A DNA stretch of 64,000 nt, taken from the NCBI GenBank assembly GCA_001311805.1, contig BBCA01000008.1:1-64000 (forward strand), written 5' to 3'. The notes beneath the pieces are model-generated. The model saw nothing but the letters and a program-made list of their open reading frames with translations, was not told the origin of the DNA and did no database searches. The DNA comes from Lentibacillus juripiscarius JCM 12147 (GTDB lineage Bacteria; Bacillota; Bacilli; Bacillales_D; Amphibacillaceae). The translations under genes and the position numbers were made by a program. The first letter of the stretch is position 1, and each line of letters opens with the position of its first letter. Shown here in pieces: positions 30,561 through 40,738 of this stretch.

Positions 30561-31968
30561 ATGCCAACAAACAGTCCAAAAGATGTTCAGACACCACTCA
30601 ACATGAATGCCCTTTACCAGCAGCTGCTCGATGCCGTAGACGTAGGCATTCATGTCATTAATAAAAACGGCGAAACCATTATTTACAACAAAAAAATGAT
30701 GGAAATTGAGTCCATGGGCAGTGAGGATGTCCTTGAGAAAAACCTGCTCGATGTTTTCAAATTCAGGGACAGCCAAAGCAGTACGCTTGTACAGGCGCTG
30801 ACAACCGGCAAATCCACCCAAAATGCAAAACAAACCTATTTCAACTATAAAGGAAAAGAAATCACGACAATCAACAACTCCTTCCCTATCGCAGAAAATG
30901 GCGAAATTACCGGTGCTGTTGAAATTGCCCGGGATGTAACACAGCTGGAGAATGTCATTAAAGAAAACGTGCTGAACAAACGGAACACGAATTTCACCTT
31001 TGACAAAATTATCGGCAACAGCGAACCGATGCAGACGGTCATTGATGAAGCGAAACGCGCGACACGGACATCATCTTCCGTCATGATTGCCGGCGAAACG
31101 GGTACAGGGAAGGAGCTGTTTGCGCAAAGTATCCATAATGGCAGCGCCCGATCGAGTGCCCCTTTCATTTCACAGAACTGTGCCGCCATTCCGGATAACT
31201 TGATGGAAAGCCTTTTATTCGGCACGAAAAAGGGGCATTTACAGGGGCAACCGACCGGCCAGGGCTTTTTGAACAGGCGGACGGCGGTACATTGCTGCTG
31301 GACGAAATCAATTCACTCGACTCCTCGCTGCAGGCAAAACTGCTGCGGGTTATCCAGGAAAAATCAATCAGAAGAATTGGGGACCTGAAAGATAAAAAAG
31401 TCGACGTCCGCATTATCACGACCATTAACGAAGACCCTGTCGACGCCATTTCCAGCGGCCAGTTGCGAAAAGACTTATTTTACCGGCTTAGTGTCGTGTC
31501 CCTGTTCGTACCACCACTAAGCGAACGCAAAGAAGATATCGCCCTTTTAACCAAACATTTATCGGAAAATACAACAAGCTATTCAACATGGATGTGACAG
31601 GCATCAGCTCCGAAGTCAGACAGCTTCTCCGCGAGCATGACTGGCCGGGCAATGTACGGGAGCTGGAGCATACGATTGAAGGCGCTATGAACCTAATTCT
31701 GGATGAGGATACGATCACTATCGGGAACCTGCCCCCGAAATTCAGGAAGAAGTACCAGCAGGAGCCGGACACGCTGCCAGATAGCCTGTTAAATCTTCGT
31801 GATGCAGGTGCCGAAAATCGTTCATTAAAGGAAAAAATGGCAGAAGCAGAAAAATTTTATATTCAGCAGGCACTTGCTAGGAACGATCACAACGTTTCCC
31901 ATACTGCAAAAAATCTTGGCATCAGCAGACAAAGTCTACAGTACCGGATGCGTAGGCTTGGATTATAG
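30561..31968 (+). pseudogene. rocR: RocR-like sigma-54-dependent activator, frameshifted
   Basis: About 468 residues. The PAS domain at about 20-125 (LLDAVDVGIHVINKNGETII) senses the ligand, ornithine or citrulline in RocR. The AAA core has Walker A GETGTGKELFA, then the sigma-54-binding loop GAFTGA, restored by adding one G near 31230. Walker B is [12 protein letters not shown] second break near 31570 precedes DWPGNVRELEHTIEGA. The Fis-type HTH ends the protein (VSHTAKNLGISRQSLQYRMRR). It is divergent from rocD and should activate rocD-rocG from upstream sites. Both indels look like homopolymer errors. Confidence 0.85.
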
Positions 31969-32003
31969 TAGAATGAGGGCGGATCGCACGGTGGTTCCGA
32001 AAG

Positions 32004-32195
32004 TCGCGCGGGGGGTGGTACAAACTCGCGCGAAAATCAAGAAACTCGCGCGGGACGGCCCAAATTCGCGCGAAATCAAAAAACTCGCGCGGCACCCACT
32101 CAAACTCCCGCGGGAATACGGCACAGCTTTGCTTCACACAAAATCGCTGTAGTTTTGGATAAAATCGCTGCAGTCTGCACCAAAGTCACCCTAAA
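32004..32195. repeat. 21-bp-period intergenic array A
   Basis: TCGCGCG recurs at 32004, 32026, 32046, 32066 and 32085, a variant TCCCGCG at 32106. The same step continues with TCGCTG at 32144 and 32165 and TCACC at 32186. Each motif is preceded by AAA-N. It lies between the rocR-like gene and the next convergent gene. Confidence 0.7.
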
Positions 32196-32242
32196 CACCA
32201 AATAACAGCCAAAACTAATGAAAGCTCCCCAGCTCCAAGCAC

Positions 32243-33160
32243 CTACCGATTAACCGATGCGGCCATCCGCACATACGTGTGCCGCTTCCCTCGAATGGCG
32301 ATGGAATAATCCATCACATTTTCCGGCACAGCGATACCATGTTCACCCGCATCGCCAATATGATGGATATCCGCTCCGGCCATTTTATTGTTTAGTGCCA
32401 TTTGCCGGATGGTTGCCGCAGCAGCTCCCTCCTGGCTCGTGCCGATTGCGGTTAATGCCAGGGCGCCTTGTTCATGGGCTGCATCCACAAGTTTTTCCGT
32501 CTTTTCCAGTGTCGTCCCTGGAACAGTGCCGACAGCCGGAAGCAGTACCACATCAGCACCGGCCCCAGCAAATTCTGCCACGACGTTCTCGCTCACAATG
32601 CCGCTGCCCGCTTCCTTTCTAACGCCTGCCCCATGCATTTTTCCAGCAATAATCATGATGTCATCTTGGAAAATTTCTTTTGCCTGTTTGATTGATTTTA
32701 GTATAGCCGTATTCGTCACCCCGGTTTTTGGGTTCCCAGTCAAGCAAACAAAATCAACGCCGAGCTTTTTCGCTTTTTCCAGCGATTCACGGATGGCAGT
32801 ACGCCCTTTAGGAAGTTCCGCGAGTGTCTCTGCATTATCTGCCTCGGGATCAATCGGCTCCAAGTTAATCCCAACCGGCCGGCCTATTAATTTTTTCAGC
32901 TCAATGATTACATTTTGCGGATGTTCCGCGGACATACCTTCCACGTTCGGCTGATTAACGTCAAATAAGTTCAGCAAAATCATATCGGCTCCAAACGCGG
33001 CCGCATATTCCGCATTGGTCAAACTTGGATACAGCGGTGTCGTAGCACAAACCACTTCCGACAGCATGACCCTGCCTTCTGATGCTTCAATGGCCTGTCT
33101 TAGCTGAGCCCCATTCATCTCAGCAAAATCAGATGCCGTGCAATTTAATAAACGTTTCAT
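32243..33160 (-). CDS. TIM-barrel protein of unknown function (DUF7916-like)
   Basis: Intact, 305 residues, ATG 33160 behind AGGAAGGATG. The sequence alternates strands and helices as in a TIM barrel: MILLNLFDVNQPNVEG, RPVGINLEPIDPEA, GVDFVCLTGNPKTGVTN, DDIMIIAGKMHGAG, GADVVLLPAVGTVPG, ALALTAIGTSQEGA, AGADIHHIGDAGEHG. Such proteins have been labelled PEP-phosphonomutase-like or haloacid-dehalogenase-like in databases; I see no HAD motif. The repeated GTSQEG and HIGDAG loops at strand ends suggest a phosphate-binding active site. Substrate unknown. Confidence 0.65.
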   Translation of the reverse strand: MKRLLNCTASDFAEMNGAQLRQAIEASEGRVMLSEVVCATTPLYPSLTNAEYAAAFGADMILLNLFDVNQPNVEGMSAEHPQNVIIELKKLIGRPVGINLEPIDPEADNAETLAELPKGRTAIRESLEKAKKLGVDFVCLTGNPKTGVTNTAILKSIKQAKEIFQDDIMIIAGKMHGAGVRKEAGSGIVSENVVAEFAGAGADVVLLPAVGTVPGTTLEKTEKLVDAAHEQGALALTAIGTSQEGAAAATIRQMALNNKMAGADIHHIGDAGEHGIAVPENVMDYSIAIRGKRHTYVRMAASVNR

Positions 33161-33291
33161 AATGAAAACATCCTTCCTACTGCCCTTCTATATCAATAAT
33201 CGAATGTCAGCTTCCAAAAGTGTCATCATCTATGAATAACACTTTTTTAACTTGAGAATCGATTACAGTTATGAAGAGAATTATTTAAAGT

Positions 33292-33745
33292 TCATGATGC
33301 CTTTCCCTTTTTATCTTTGTCATCAAAGACGTATTCAATGACGGCCAATAGAAGGGCTGCCGCCAATTCAGTCGAAAGCGTACTGTCACACTTCTCAAAA
33401 ATTCATCAACTGTAAATATTATCAACCATTCAAACAATGTATCTATTATTATTTGCGTCATCGCCAACTGAACTTTGCTCGACAGATTCGCAATCACCAA
33501 CATTTTAAGGCCCTTAGCAAAAATTTCAGCCGCTAATCCAAGCAAAAATAGAATACAATAAATAATCCTAATGAACCTAGTGAATCATATGTCACATCAA
33601 AAATTCGAAAAAACCCGGCGAAGCAAAGAAGTAACTCCGACTGCAAAAGCCAAGGAACCGATAATAAGCAATGCCATTAAAACGATAACAACTATTTTCC
33701 AAATAAGCCCAAATCGCGAAAGGATGAATCTTCTTCTTCGCTCAT
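33292..33745 (-). pseudogene. YrvL-like membrane protein, frameshifted
   Basis: ATG 33745 lies behind GTAGGGGGG. The reconstructed chain is about 150 residues: MSEEEDSSFRDLGLFGK, then KIVVIVLMALLIIGSLAFAV, VTYDSLGSLGLFIVFYF, MLVIANLSSKVQLAMTQI, IDTLFEWLIIFTVDEF and ELAAALLLAVIEYVFDDK. This order (central YxS helix and IDTL...VDEFM pair) matches the YrvL regulator family. In B. subtilis, YrvL damps expression of the sigma-O regulon. Three or four indels break it. Confidence 0.6.
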
Positions 33746-33781
33746 CAATTTCCCCCCTACTTAATGAGTATTTGGTTAAAA

Positions 33782-33875
33782 CGCTAAAGTTTGCTGTGTA
33801 TTCGCTAAAGTTCACAATAAAGGTGCTAAAGTTTTAGCCCAAAAACGCTAAAGTTCACAATTAAATCGCTAAAGA
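33782..33875. repeat. 21-bp-period intergenic array B
   Basis: CGCTAAAG at 33782, 33803, (TGCTAAAG) 33824, 33846 and 33867, that is steps of 21, 21, 22 and 21 bp. Between copies the sequence is A/T-rich (GTTCACAATAAA). Confidence 0.85.
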
Positions 33876-33932
33876 TGATGTGAAAATCACCATTATTCAG
33901 ATACCTATTTGTATAGAACTACATTTTTTAGC

Positions 33933-33972
33933 AAAAAGTAACCGCCCCATTCCATTAAAAGGGCGATCACCT
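33933..33972 (-). terminator. terminator of the 34343 gene
   Basis: GTGATCGCCC...GGGCGGTTAC followed by TTTTT on the minus strand. Confidence 0.65.
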
Positions 33973-34076
33973 CTATTTTTCCATATTTTATTTGAAAAAT
34001 CCATCATCTAAAACTGTCCAGAACGGTATTGTCTTCCATCGTATAGTATTCATAATCCTCCCATTCACTGCACCCT

Positions 34077-34343
34077 TTAATGGTATAAAGACTTGATTTT
34101 GTCGAGGTCATCTAAAAATTGTTCGACTTCCTTCTGGTTCAGCCGTACCGGAAGCTGGTCATACAGCGTTAATATTTGTTCACCGTCTCCTTCTTGCCCA
34201 CTACTTTCCAAATACCGGGTTAAGGTATCCACTTGTTTTTCGCTTAAGATGGATTCTGTTGATAAGTGTTTAACTTGCCGCAGCATAAATTCATTCGTAT
34301 GTTCATCCATTTCACCTGCCATAATCTCGCCGTTCCACCTCAT
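34077..34343 (-). CDS. small acidic hypothetical protein
   Basis: ATG 34343 (MRWNGEIMAGEMDEHT) is preceded by GGAGGG, which decides it over an upstream in-frame ATG. The 88-residue product is all-helical and acidic (FMLRQVKHLSTES, LTLYDQLPVRLNQKEVEQFLDDL), with no cysteine or membrane segment. It is divergent from the sirtuin gene. I do not recognise a function. Confidence 0.55.
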   Translation of the reverse strand: MRWNGEIMAGEMDEHTNEFMLRQVKHLSTESILSEKQVDTLTRYLESSGQEGDGEQILTLYDQLPVRLNQKEVEQFLDDLDKIKSLYH

Positions 34344-34461
34344 ATCAGCATTCCCTCCAACCATTCATTGTTTCACTTAGTCTGCCCCAATCAAGCCAAT
34401 TGTTATCAAACCTGTAAAGTGGTACATTTTAATAAAGAGCCTGTTAATGGAGGGATAGACT

Positions 34462-35166
34462 GTGGTACGTGATTGGCTGACGAAATCAAAATATACCGTT
34501 ATCTTTACCGGTGCCGGCATGTCAACAGAAAGTGGTCTGCCTGATTTCCGCTCGTCCGGACAGGGACTGTGGGAGCAGGAGGATCCGAGCAAAATCGCCA
34601 GTGCCGATGCATTAAATAATAATGTGGAAGCGTTCATCGATTTCTACCGCACGCGGGTTCTCAATGTGAAGGACTACAAGCCACACAATGGGCATCATAT
34701 TTTAGCCGACTGGGAAAGTCAGGGACTCGTACAATCCATCATTACCCAAAATGTCGATGGTTTCCACCAGGAAGCAGGCAGCAAGCGGGTCGCGGAATTG
34801 CATGGGACGCTACAAAAACTGCACTGCCAATCATGTGGGAAGGAATATAATAGTGAGGAATATGTTAATCAGGAATATTATTGCAAATGCGGCGGAGTAC
34901 TGAGGCCTTCGATTGTATTATTCGGAGAGACGTTGCCACAGGATGCCTTTCAGTTTGCCCTGTCCGAAGCTGAAAAAGCAGACTTGTTTATTGTGCTTGG
35001 TTCATCACTCAGTGTAACGCCGGCCAATCAGTTTCCTTTCATTGCCAAAGATAATGGGGCCCGGCTGGTCATCGTCAATCGAGAGCCAACCGAGCTTGAT
35101 GCTTTTGCCGATCAGGTCATTCATGGACGGGAAATTGGTAATGTGCTGCAAGAATGGGACAACTAG
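34462..35166 (+). CDS. cobB: NAD-dependent protein deacylase (sirtuin)
   Basis: Intact, 234 residues from GTG 34462 with GGAGGG 7 bp before. All sirtuin signatures are present: FTGAGMSTESGLPDFRS (NAD pocket), TQNVDGFHQ with the catalytic region HGT, a four-cysteine zinc module (CQSCG ... YYCKCGG), PSIVLFGETLP and VLGSSLSVTPA. It removes acetyl or other acyl groups from lysines, for example on acetyl-CoA synthetase. It is monocistronic in this window. Confidence 0.93.
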   Translation: MVRDWLTKSKYTVIFTGAGMSTESGLPDFRSSGQGLWEQEDPSKIASADALNNNVEAFIDFYRTRVLNVKDYKPHNGHHILADWESQGLVQSIITQNVDGFHQEAGSKRVAELHGTLQKLHCQSCGKEYNSEEYVNQEYYCKCGGVLRPSIVLFGETLPQDAFQFALSEAEKADLFIVLGSSLSVTPANQFPFIAKDNGARLVIVNREPTELDAFADQVIHGREIGNVLQEWDN

Positions 35167-35299
35167 CAATCTTGCTTAGGAGTACCCGGCATCAAAGCAG
35201 GGAAGAATTTTCAGTGAAAATAATCACACAACTTTCCGTTTTTTTGTCCATCGTACCGTGATAAGATAGAACCATACCATGAATGAAGGGGACGAGTTC

Positions 35300-36547
35300 A
35301 TGAGCCATTCAGCTGATTACCCAAAAGCATTTCAGGATACGTTTGATTCACCGGAAGGGCTGGCCGATCGCATTGCCGAGATACTGGAGTGTCCCATTAC
35401 CATCGAGGACGCCAACCACCGGATTATCTCGTACAGCAAGCATGATAAAAATGTGGATGAAGCAAGGATAGCTACGATTATACAGAGAAGTGTGCCGGAA
35501 AATGTTATCACCTGCCTTTGGGAAAGTGGTGTGATGGCTTGGCTATTCGAAAGCAGTGAACCCGTTTTCGTCCCCGCGATTGAAAAAGTGGGGCTTGGAA
35601 ATCGTATTGCCATCGCTGTCCATAAACATCAGGAAGTGCTTGGTTTCATATGGGCGCAGACATACGACACAACCATCACAAATGAACGATTGTCGCTGAT
35701 GAAAGATGCGGCAAAACTCGTGAAAAATCAACTCCACCAGCACCACCTCAAAAAAGAATCTGAAGCAAGCTACCAGGAGTTTTTTTTGGCAACTTCTTGC
35801 CGGTCATATACAACTGCCTGCGGAAATCAGACGGCAGGCCAGACGATTTGGACTGGAACTTGGAGACCCCCTTTCAATCGCTATGATTGCATTTGATGGC
35901 AACGTAACCCAGACAATCGAAAAACATGCCTATTACCTGACAGAAACATTTCAACAGCCTTATGCTGTCTGCCGGATTTTTGATCAGAATCAGCTTATCA
36001 TTCTCGTGAACCTGGAATCGGTACCCAATCCTAGAAAAAAATGAAAGCATTTGTTCAGGACTTCATAACAAAACTGGCTGAACGGATCGGCATCGACTAT
36101 GCAAAGGGCGCCTTTGGCCTCGTTTACAGCTCGCCTGTAAACATGAAAGACAGTTACAGGGAGGCAGTCAACGTTCTTGAACTGAAAGATCAGTTTCCAT
36201 CCGCATTACAGCACGTCCATGGCTATCATGAACTCGGCATTTACCAGTTTCTGCATGAACTGAAAGCCATCCGGAAGCGCGACAACTACCGGAATGATGC
36301 ACTGGAACGGCTAAAGGCTTATGACAAGAAAAACAGATCCGACCTGGTGGCATCACTGCACGCATATTTAGCTTGTGACAGCAATGTTTACAATGCAGCC
36401 AAACGAATGCACGTCCATGCCAACACACTGAACTACCGCCTGAAGCGCATCACGGACATTGGCGAAATCAATTTAAAAGATCCCAATCAAAAAATAACAA
36501 TCTACCTTGATATATTGATAGAATGCATGGAGCATGGTGATTTGTGA
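35300..36547 (+). pseudogene. adeR: PucR/CdaR-family regulator AdeR, frameshifted
   Basis: ATG 35300 lies 8 bp behind GAAGGGGA. About 415 residues. The N-terminal GAF-like ligand domain (LADRIAEILECPITIEDANH) leads to a break in a T8 run near 35788; the next frame gives WQLLAGHIQLPAEIRRQARR and MIAFDGNVTQTIEKHAYYL. A second indel near 36040 precedes FVQDFITKLAERIGI and FGLVYSSPVNMKDSYREA. The PucR C-terminal HTH is DSNVYNAAKRMHVHANTLNYRLKRI. It lies directly upstream of ald, as AdeR does in Bacillus, where it activates ald when alanine is present. Confidence 0.8.
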
Positions 36548-36655
36548 TTTTCAACAAACCGCCCTGCTCTTTTTTTGTTTTATGACTAATGAAAACGCTA
36601 TCCAAAAGAGTTATAATGGAAGGAAGAAATCTAAATGCTAAGGGGGATATTTTCT

Positions 36656-37776
36656 ATGATTATCAGTGTACCCAAAGAAATTAAAAACAATGAAAACCGT
36701 GTTGCCATGACACCGGCCGGGGTTGATAACCTGGTGAACGCTGGACACACGGTGCTAGTGGAAGCCAATGCCGGTGCCGGAAGCAGTTTTACCGATGACG
36801 AATACAAAGAAGCTGGTGCAGAAATTCTTAAAAAACGCTTCAGATGTATGGGAAAAGGCGAACATGGTCATGAAAGTTAAAGAACCGCTCCCATCCGAAT
36901 ATGGATACTTTCGTGAAGGGCTGATCCTCTTCACCTACCTTCATCTGGCTGCAGAACCGGAACTGGCGAAAGCGCTGGCAGAAAAAGGGGTTACAGCCAT
37001 TGCTTATGAAACAATTACCGTAAACGGCACCCTGCCGCTCCTGTCACCAATGAGCGAGGTAGCCGGACGGATGGCATCCCAGATTGGGGCACAATATCTT
37101 GAAAAAGCAAAAGGCGGAAAAGGTGTCCTCCTTAGCGGGGTTCCCGGAGTCAAACGCGGAAAGGTCACTATTGTCGGCGGCGGCATGGTTGGCACAAACG
37201 CTGCGAAAATCGCGCTGGGACTCGGAGCAGACGTCACTATTATTGATTTGAATCCAGAACGGCTGCGCCAGCTCGAGGATATTTTGGAGGTAGTGTGCAG
37301 ACATTGATGTCCAACCCGGCCAACATCGCTGAATCAGTCAAAGATTCTGACCTCGTTGTCGGTGCTGTCCTGATCCCGGGAGCAAAAGCGCCCAAACTGG
37401 TATCAGAAGATATGGTCAAGTCCATGCAGCCTGGTTCGGTCATCGTGGATGTGGCCATCGACCAGGGCGGCAACTTTGAAACCGTTGACCATATCACAAC
37501 GCACGATGACCCAATCTATGAAAAACATGGTGTGCTGCATTATGCTGTGGCGAACATTCCTGGCGCCGTTCCGCGTACTGCAACCATTGCATTGACAAAT
37601 GTGACCATCCTTATGCCCTGCAAGTCGCCAATAAGGGTGCCGAAAAAGCAATTACCGACAGTAAAGCCATGAAAACCGGCGTAAATGTGCTCAACGGCAA
37701 CATCACTTTTGAAGCAGTTGCACGTGACCTTGGCTATAACTACCATTCTGTTGAAGACGTTCTTTCAAATAAATAG
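36656..37776 (+). pseudogene. ald: alanine dehydrogenase, frameshifted
   Basis: ATG 36656 ([20 protein letters not shown]) follows AAGGGGG. About 373 residues in four frames, broken near 36828 (A6 run; expected [11 protein letters not shown]), 37280 and 37612. Motifs: catalytic Lys in MVMKVKEP, catalytic His in TYLHLAAEP, the NAD loop [19 protein letters not shown], and the late [16 protein letters not shown]. It reversibly deaminates L-alanine to pyruvate and supports growth or sporulation on alanine. The upstream AdeR-like gene is the likely activator. It ends in a strong terminator. Confidence 0.9.
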
Positions 37777-37783
37777 GTTCATT

Positions 37784-37812
37784 AGGCTGCCTGATAACAC
37801 AGGCAGCCTTTT
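37784..37812 (+). terminator. terminator of ald
   Basis: GGCTGCCTG-ATAACA-CAGGCAGCC followed by TTTTC. Confidence 0.85.
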
Positions 37813-38133
37813 CATTGCCATGCCAGGAAAATGACAATATCATTCTTAGTCGAATACTTATAAGCCTCAAGTAGGATATAGACTCATGAAACCAGCACAT
37901 TTTTCTTTCGTCGACTCATCGCGAAACCGTTGCAGCCACTGGCATTAAGCTCTGGATGCTGATTAGGCCATTTTCACAAATGACGAGCGGTTTGTCGAGT
38001 TATGTAAAGTTTTGGCTTTGTTTGACGAAGAGGTTGCATTTTTTTAGAAGAATAGACATAATAGTCTTCGTGCGCTTCTGAGACAAACGACCCAGGCTAC
38101 TTACATAACATTTGAAGGGAAGTATGATGTATC

Positions 38134-38316
38134 ATGCCAGCATTACAAATGGCTATTTCCAAAAAGCGAAAAGAAATGATTGAACTGGGCGAAATGTATG
38201 GACTAACCGATAAACGGACAATAAATTGCAGCCAGCAGCTCGATACATTGCTAAACATTGACAAAAGCCGGACACAATACTTTTTGATGAAGGTTCATTC
38301 AAAAAGTACATATTAA
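38134..38316 (+). CDS. Spo0E-family aspartyl-phosphate phosphatase
   Basis: 60 residues: two helices with KRKEMIELGEMYGLTDKRTI and the family signature CSQQLDTLLN (SxELDxLI type). Spo0E-like proteins dephosphorylate Spo0A-P and delay sporulation, which supports a spore-forming host. GAAGGGAAG lies about 12 bp before ATG 38134. It is a single-gene unit. Confidence 0.8.
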   Translation: MPALQMAISKKRKEMIELGEMYGLTDKRTINCSQQLDTLLNIDKSRTQYFLMKVHSKSTY

Positions 38317-38327
38317 CGAAAAAGAAA

Positions 38328-38363
38328 GAGGAACACATTGGTGCCTAAGCTAATGTGTTCCTC
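38328..38363. terminator. hairpin between Spo0E-like gene and EamA gene
   Basis: GAGGAACACATT...AATGTGTTCCTC with a perfect 12-bp stem but only a weak T-run. Confidence 0.55.
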
Positions 38364-38419
38364 GGTTCTGTTGCTACACCGCCCGTAAAACGAGCTGTAA
38401 TCGGTCAAACAGAATATCC

Positions 38420-39332
38420 TTAATCAGCAGTTTGCTCAAGAGGAGCTTTCACTGTTTGCTTGGTTCTTGTCGTTAGAATGACTCCGCCAATCACCATGCA
38501 TGCTCCAACAATCTTCATCAGTGTTACGGTCTCCCCAAGCCACAGACTGGCCCCGGCCATCGTCACAACCGGCAGGAAGTTCAAAAACACCGAAGCCTGT
38601 GAAGCCCCGAGGATCCCCACCGACCGGTTATAGAAAAGCAGTGCAATAAAAGATGGGAAAATACCAAGATACAATAACCCGGTTACATTACCGGATGTCA
38701 TCAAATTATCCGGCAAACCAACTATTGCCCATTCCGCGATCACAAATGGGATAAGAACAAGTACAGAAATACCGCTCATGACAAGAAGAGCACCAAACTG
38801 CGGAAACAAGTGCATATATTTTTTAACAAGAATGGAATAAACCGCCCAGGAGCCAATTGCCCCAATCATAATCCCATCACCAATGTTCCAGTCCATGCCG
38901 GCGATCGAAAAAATGCCTCCATCCAGTACAACCCAGACAGCACCAATCAGCGAAACAAACACCCCGGCAAGCTGCACATTCCGCAGCCGCTCCTTTAACA
39001 AAATAGCACTGAGCACCACGGTTACAGAAGGAATGACTGTTTCCAGCACGGACACATTTGTTGACGATGTAAATTGCAAGGAACCATAAATAAAGGTATT
39101 AAAAAAGTAATGCCTGTCAGTGTCATCAATAGGAATGGTTTTTATAGGTCACAAATGTGCTGCGAGATTCCCACGCACTGCGAATGCCAAAAGGAAGCAG
39201 CACAATAAAGGCAACAAGCAGCCGAAAAAAACGCTATTGTGAACGGCGGGAGCTCATTAATTGCCTTTCCGGTCAATATATTCCCTGCATAGAAAATAAC
39301 AACAAAAGCATCATGACAGATGCACGAAACAT
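38420..39332 (-). pseudogene. EamA/DMT-family metabolite exporter, frameshifted
   Basis: ATG 39332 (MFRASVMMLLLLF) follows a run of seven G. About 305 residues with ten helices expected as two EamA repeats. N-terminal parts LTGKAINELPPFTIAFF and RLLVAFIVLLPFGIRSAW lie in other frames (breaks near 39290, 39235 and 39100). The main frame runs SLQFTSSTNVSVLETVIPSVTVVLSA, ... GDGIMIGAIGSWAVYSIL, GLLYLGIFPSFIALLFYN. Typical substrates are amino acids or other metabolites; none can be named here. Confidence 0.75.
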
Positions 39333-39681
39333 ATAATCCCCCCCATAGAAAGTACAGCTGCAACCATGGTGTCCAGTGCTAAATGGCCGGATCAGTGTGC
39401 CAATACAGCACATACCCTCATTATTCTATACATTTTCTAATAATTATTACTCTTCCCAACTTATCAGAAAAGGAAAAAGATTGCACACCATAAGCGAAAG
39501 AGACCGGTCAATAGATAACAAAATAAATAGTTTGATACCGGCATCAAGTTTACCAGATTTAGATCCTTCATTGTTTTTTACAATTAGACAGCAATTCAGC
39601 AACAAAAATAGCATACCAATAATTGTATGTTGGTTGGACAACGTTTCTCGTCTTATGTTTCGGCTTTTTGAAAACAATCTC
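39333..39681. other. gene-poor intergenic stretch
   Basis: Open frames exist on both strands, but none has a ribosome site, a known motif or plausible composition. One plus-strand frame overlaps the promoter of the following riboswitch. I see no supported gene. Confidence 0.5.
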
Positions 39682-39710
39682 TTGACTTTAAATGACGACG
39701 GGTGTAAACT
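39682..39710 (+). promoter_or_regulatory. promoter of the SAM-riboswitch operon
   Basis: TTGACT, 17-bp spacer, TAAACT, about 32 bp before the aptamer. Confidence 0.65.
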
Positions 39711-39741
39711 GTACATCAATATCATAACTAAATAGAAAGCA

Positions 39742-39891
39742 TTCTTATCCAGAGAGGTGGAGGGACTGGCCCATTGAAGCCTCAGCATCGGTTTTTATAA
39801 CTGTGCTAATTCCAGAAAGCGCTAAGCTTTAAGATAAGAAGAGCGACACAATCGTGCATTGGAGCCTCTTCTTATGGGAAGGGGCTTTTTC
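39742..39891 (+). promoter_or_regulatory. SAM-I (S-box) riboswitch with terminator
   Basis: The aptamer (39742-39840) has the conserved blocks TTCTTATCCAGAGAGGTGGA, GGGACTGGCCCATTGAAGCC, TCAGCATCGG and GTGCTAATTCCAGAAAGC, and closes with AGATAAGAA pairing to the first block. The expression platform is AGCCTCTTC-TTATGG-GAAGGGGCT with TTTT at 39863-39891; its CCTCTTCTT can pair alternatively with AAGAAGAG. By family knowledge SAM binding promotes termination, so the downstream genes are on when SAM is low. Confidence 0.95.
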
Positions 39892-39940
39892 GTGTTTTAT
39901 AAGCTTCTTCTTATCGAAATCTTTTTAATGAGGTGATTAG

Positions 39941-40679
39941 ATGAGCAGTAACGTAATCGAAGCAATCAATCTATTGAAAGAGAAAGAATGGGTTGACCTG
40001 ACCCACGCATTTGGACCGGATTCTCCACACTTTTCCGCATTTGACGCAGCGGAATTCAAGACCCTTTTCGATCATAGTGACGGGTTTTTTGCCCAGCAAT
40101 TTACGTTTCCCGGTCAATACGGCACACATATCGATGCGCCGATTCATTTTGTTCACGGGGATGAACGGCATGTCCACCAGTTGGAATTGAAAGAACTCAT
40201 TCTCCCGCTGATTGTTATCGACAAGTCAAAAGAAGCTGATGAAAATCCCGATTTCACACTTTATGTAGATGATATTTACCAATCGAGAAAGAACATGGTG
40301 AAATTGAGGCAGGGTCATTTGTAGCGTTGCGAACAGACTGGAGCAAGCGCTGGCCGGAACAGGACGATTTTGACAACAAGGATGAGGAAGGTAACAGTCA
40401 TGCGCCGGGCTGGTCGGTAGAAGCACTGCAATTTTATTCGAGCAGCGAGGTATCAAAGCAATCGGACATGAGACGTTTGACACGGATGCTGCTGTAGATT
40501 TCCAGAAAAACGGAGCGCTCGTGGCAGAGTATTATGTACTTGACCAGGACACATTCCAGGTGGAAGTTATGACAAACCTGGATAAAGTCCCCGCTAAAGG
40601 TGCCGTGATTTGCAATATTGTTCCGAAAGCTAAAAATGCATCGGGCTTCCCTGTGCGGTCATTCGCCATTTTGCCATAA
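39941..40679 (+). pseudogene. cyclase-family (KynB-like) metal hydrolase, frameshifted
   Basis: ATG 39941 lies about 10 bp behind GAGGTG. About 246 residues. The cyclase fold signature is FPGQYGTHIDAPIHFVHGDE (HxGTHxDxPxHF type). After breaks near 40282 and 40437 come SFVALRTDWSKRWP, GIKAIGHETFDTD and GAVICNIVPKAKNASGFP. Family members hydrolyse cyclic amides such as N-formylkynurenine or isatin using Zn or Mn. Here it is first gene under a SAM riboswitch, so its substrate probably belongs to methionine or sulfur metabolism; that is inference. Confidence 0.8.
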
Positions 40680-40738
40680 GCGAGCAGACCGGCAGTTTAA
40701 TAGGAAGGATTTAAAAAATAATAGAAAGAGGGATTACG

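Noticed and set aside
32388..32954. 188-residue plus-strand frame opposite the TIM-barrel gene
   Set aside because: Shadow of a well-supported minus-strand gene; no start signal.
39376..39788. Open frames of about 113-119 residues on both strands before the SAM riboswitch
   Set aside because: They overlap a good promoter and the aptamer; no motif or ribosome site.
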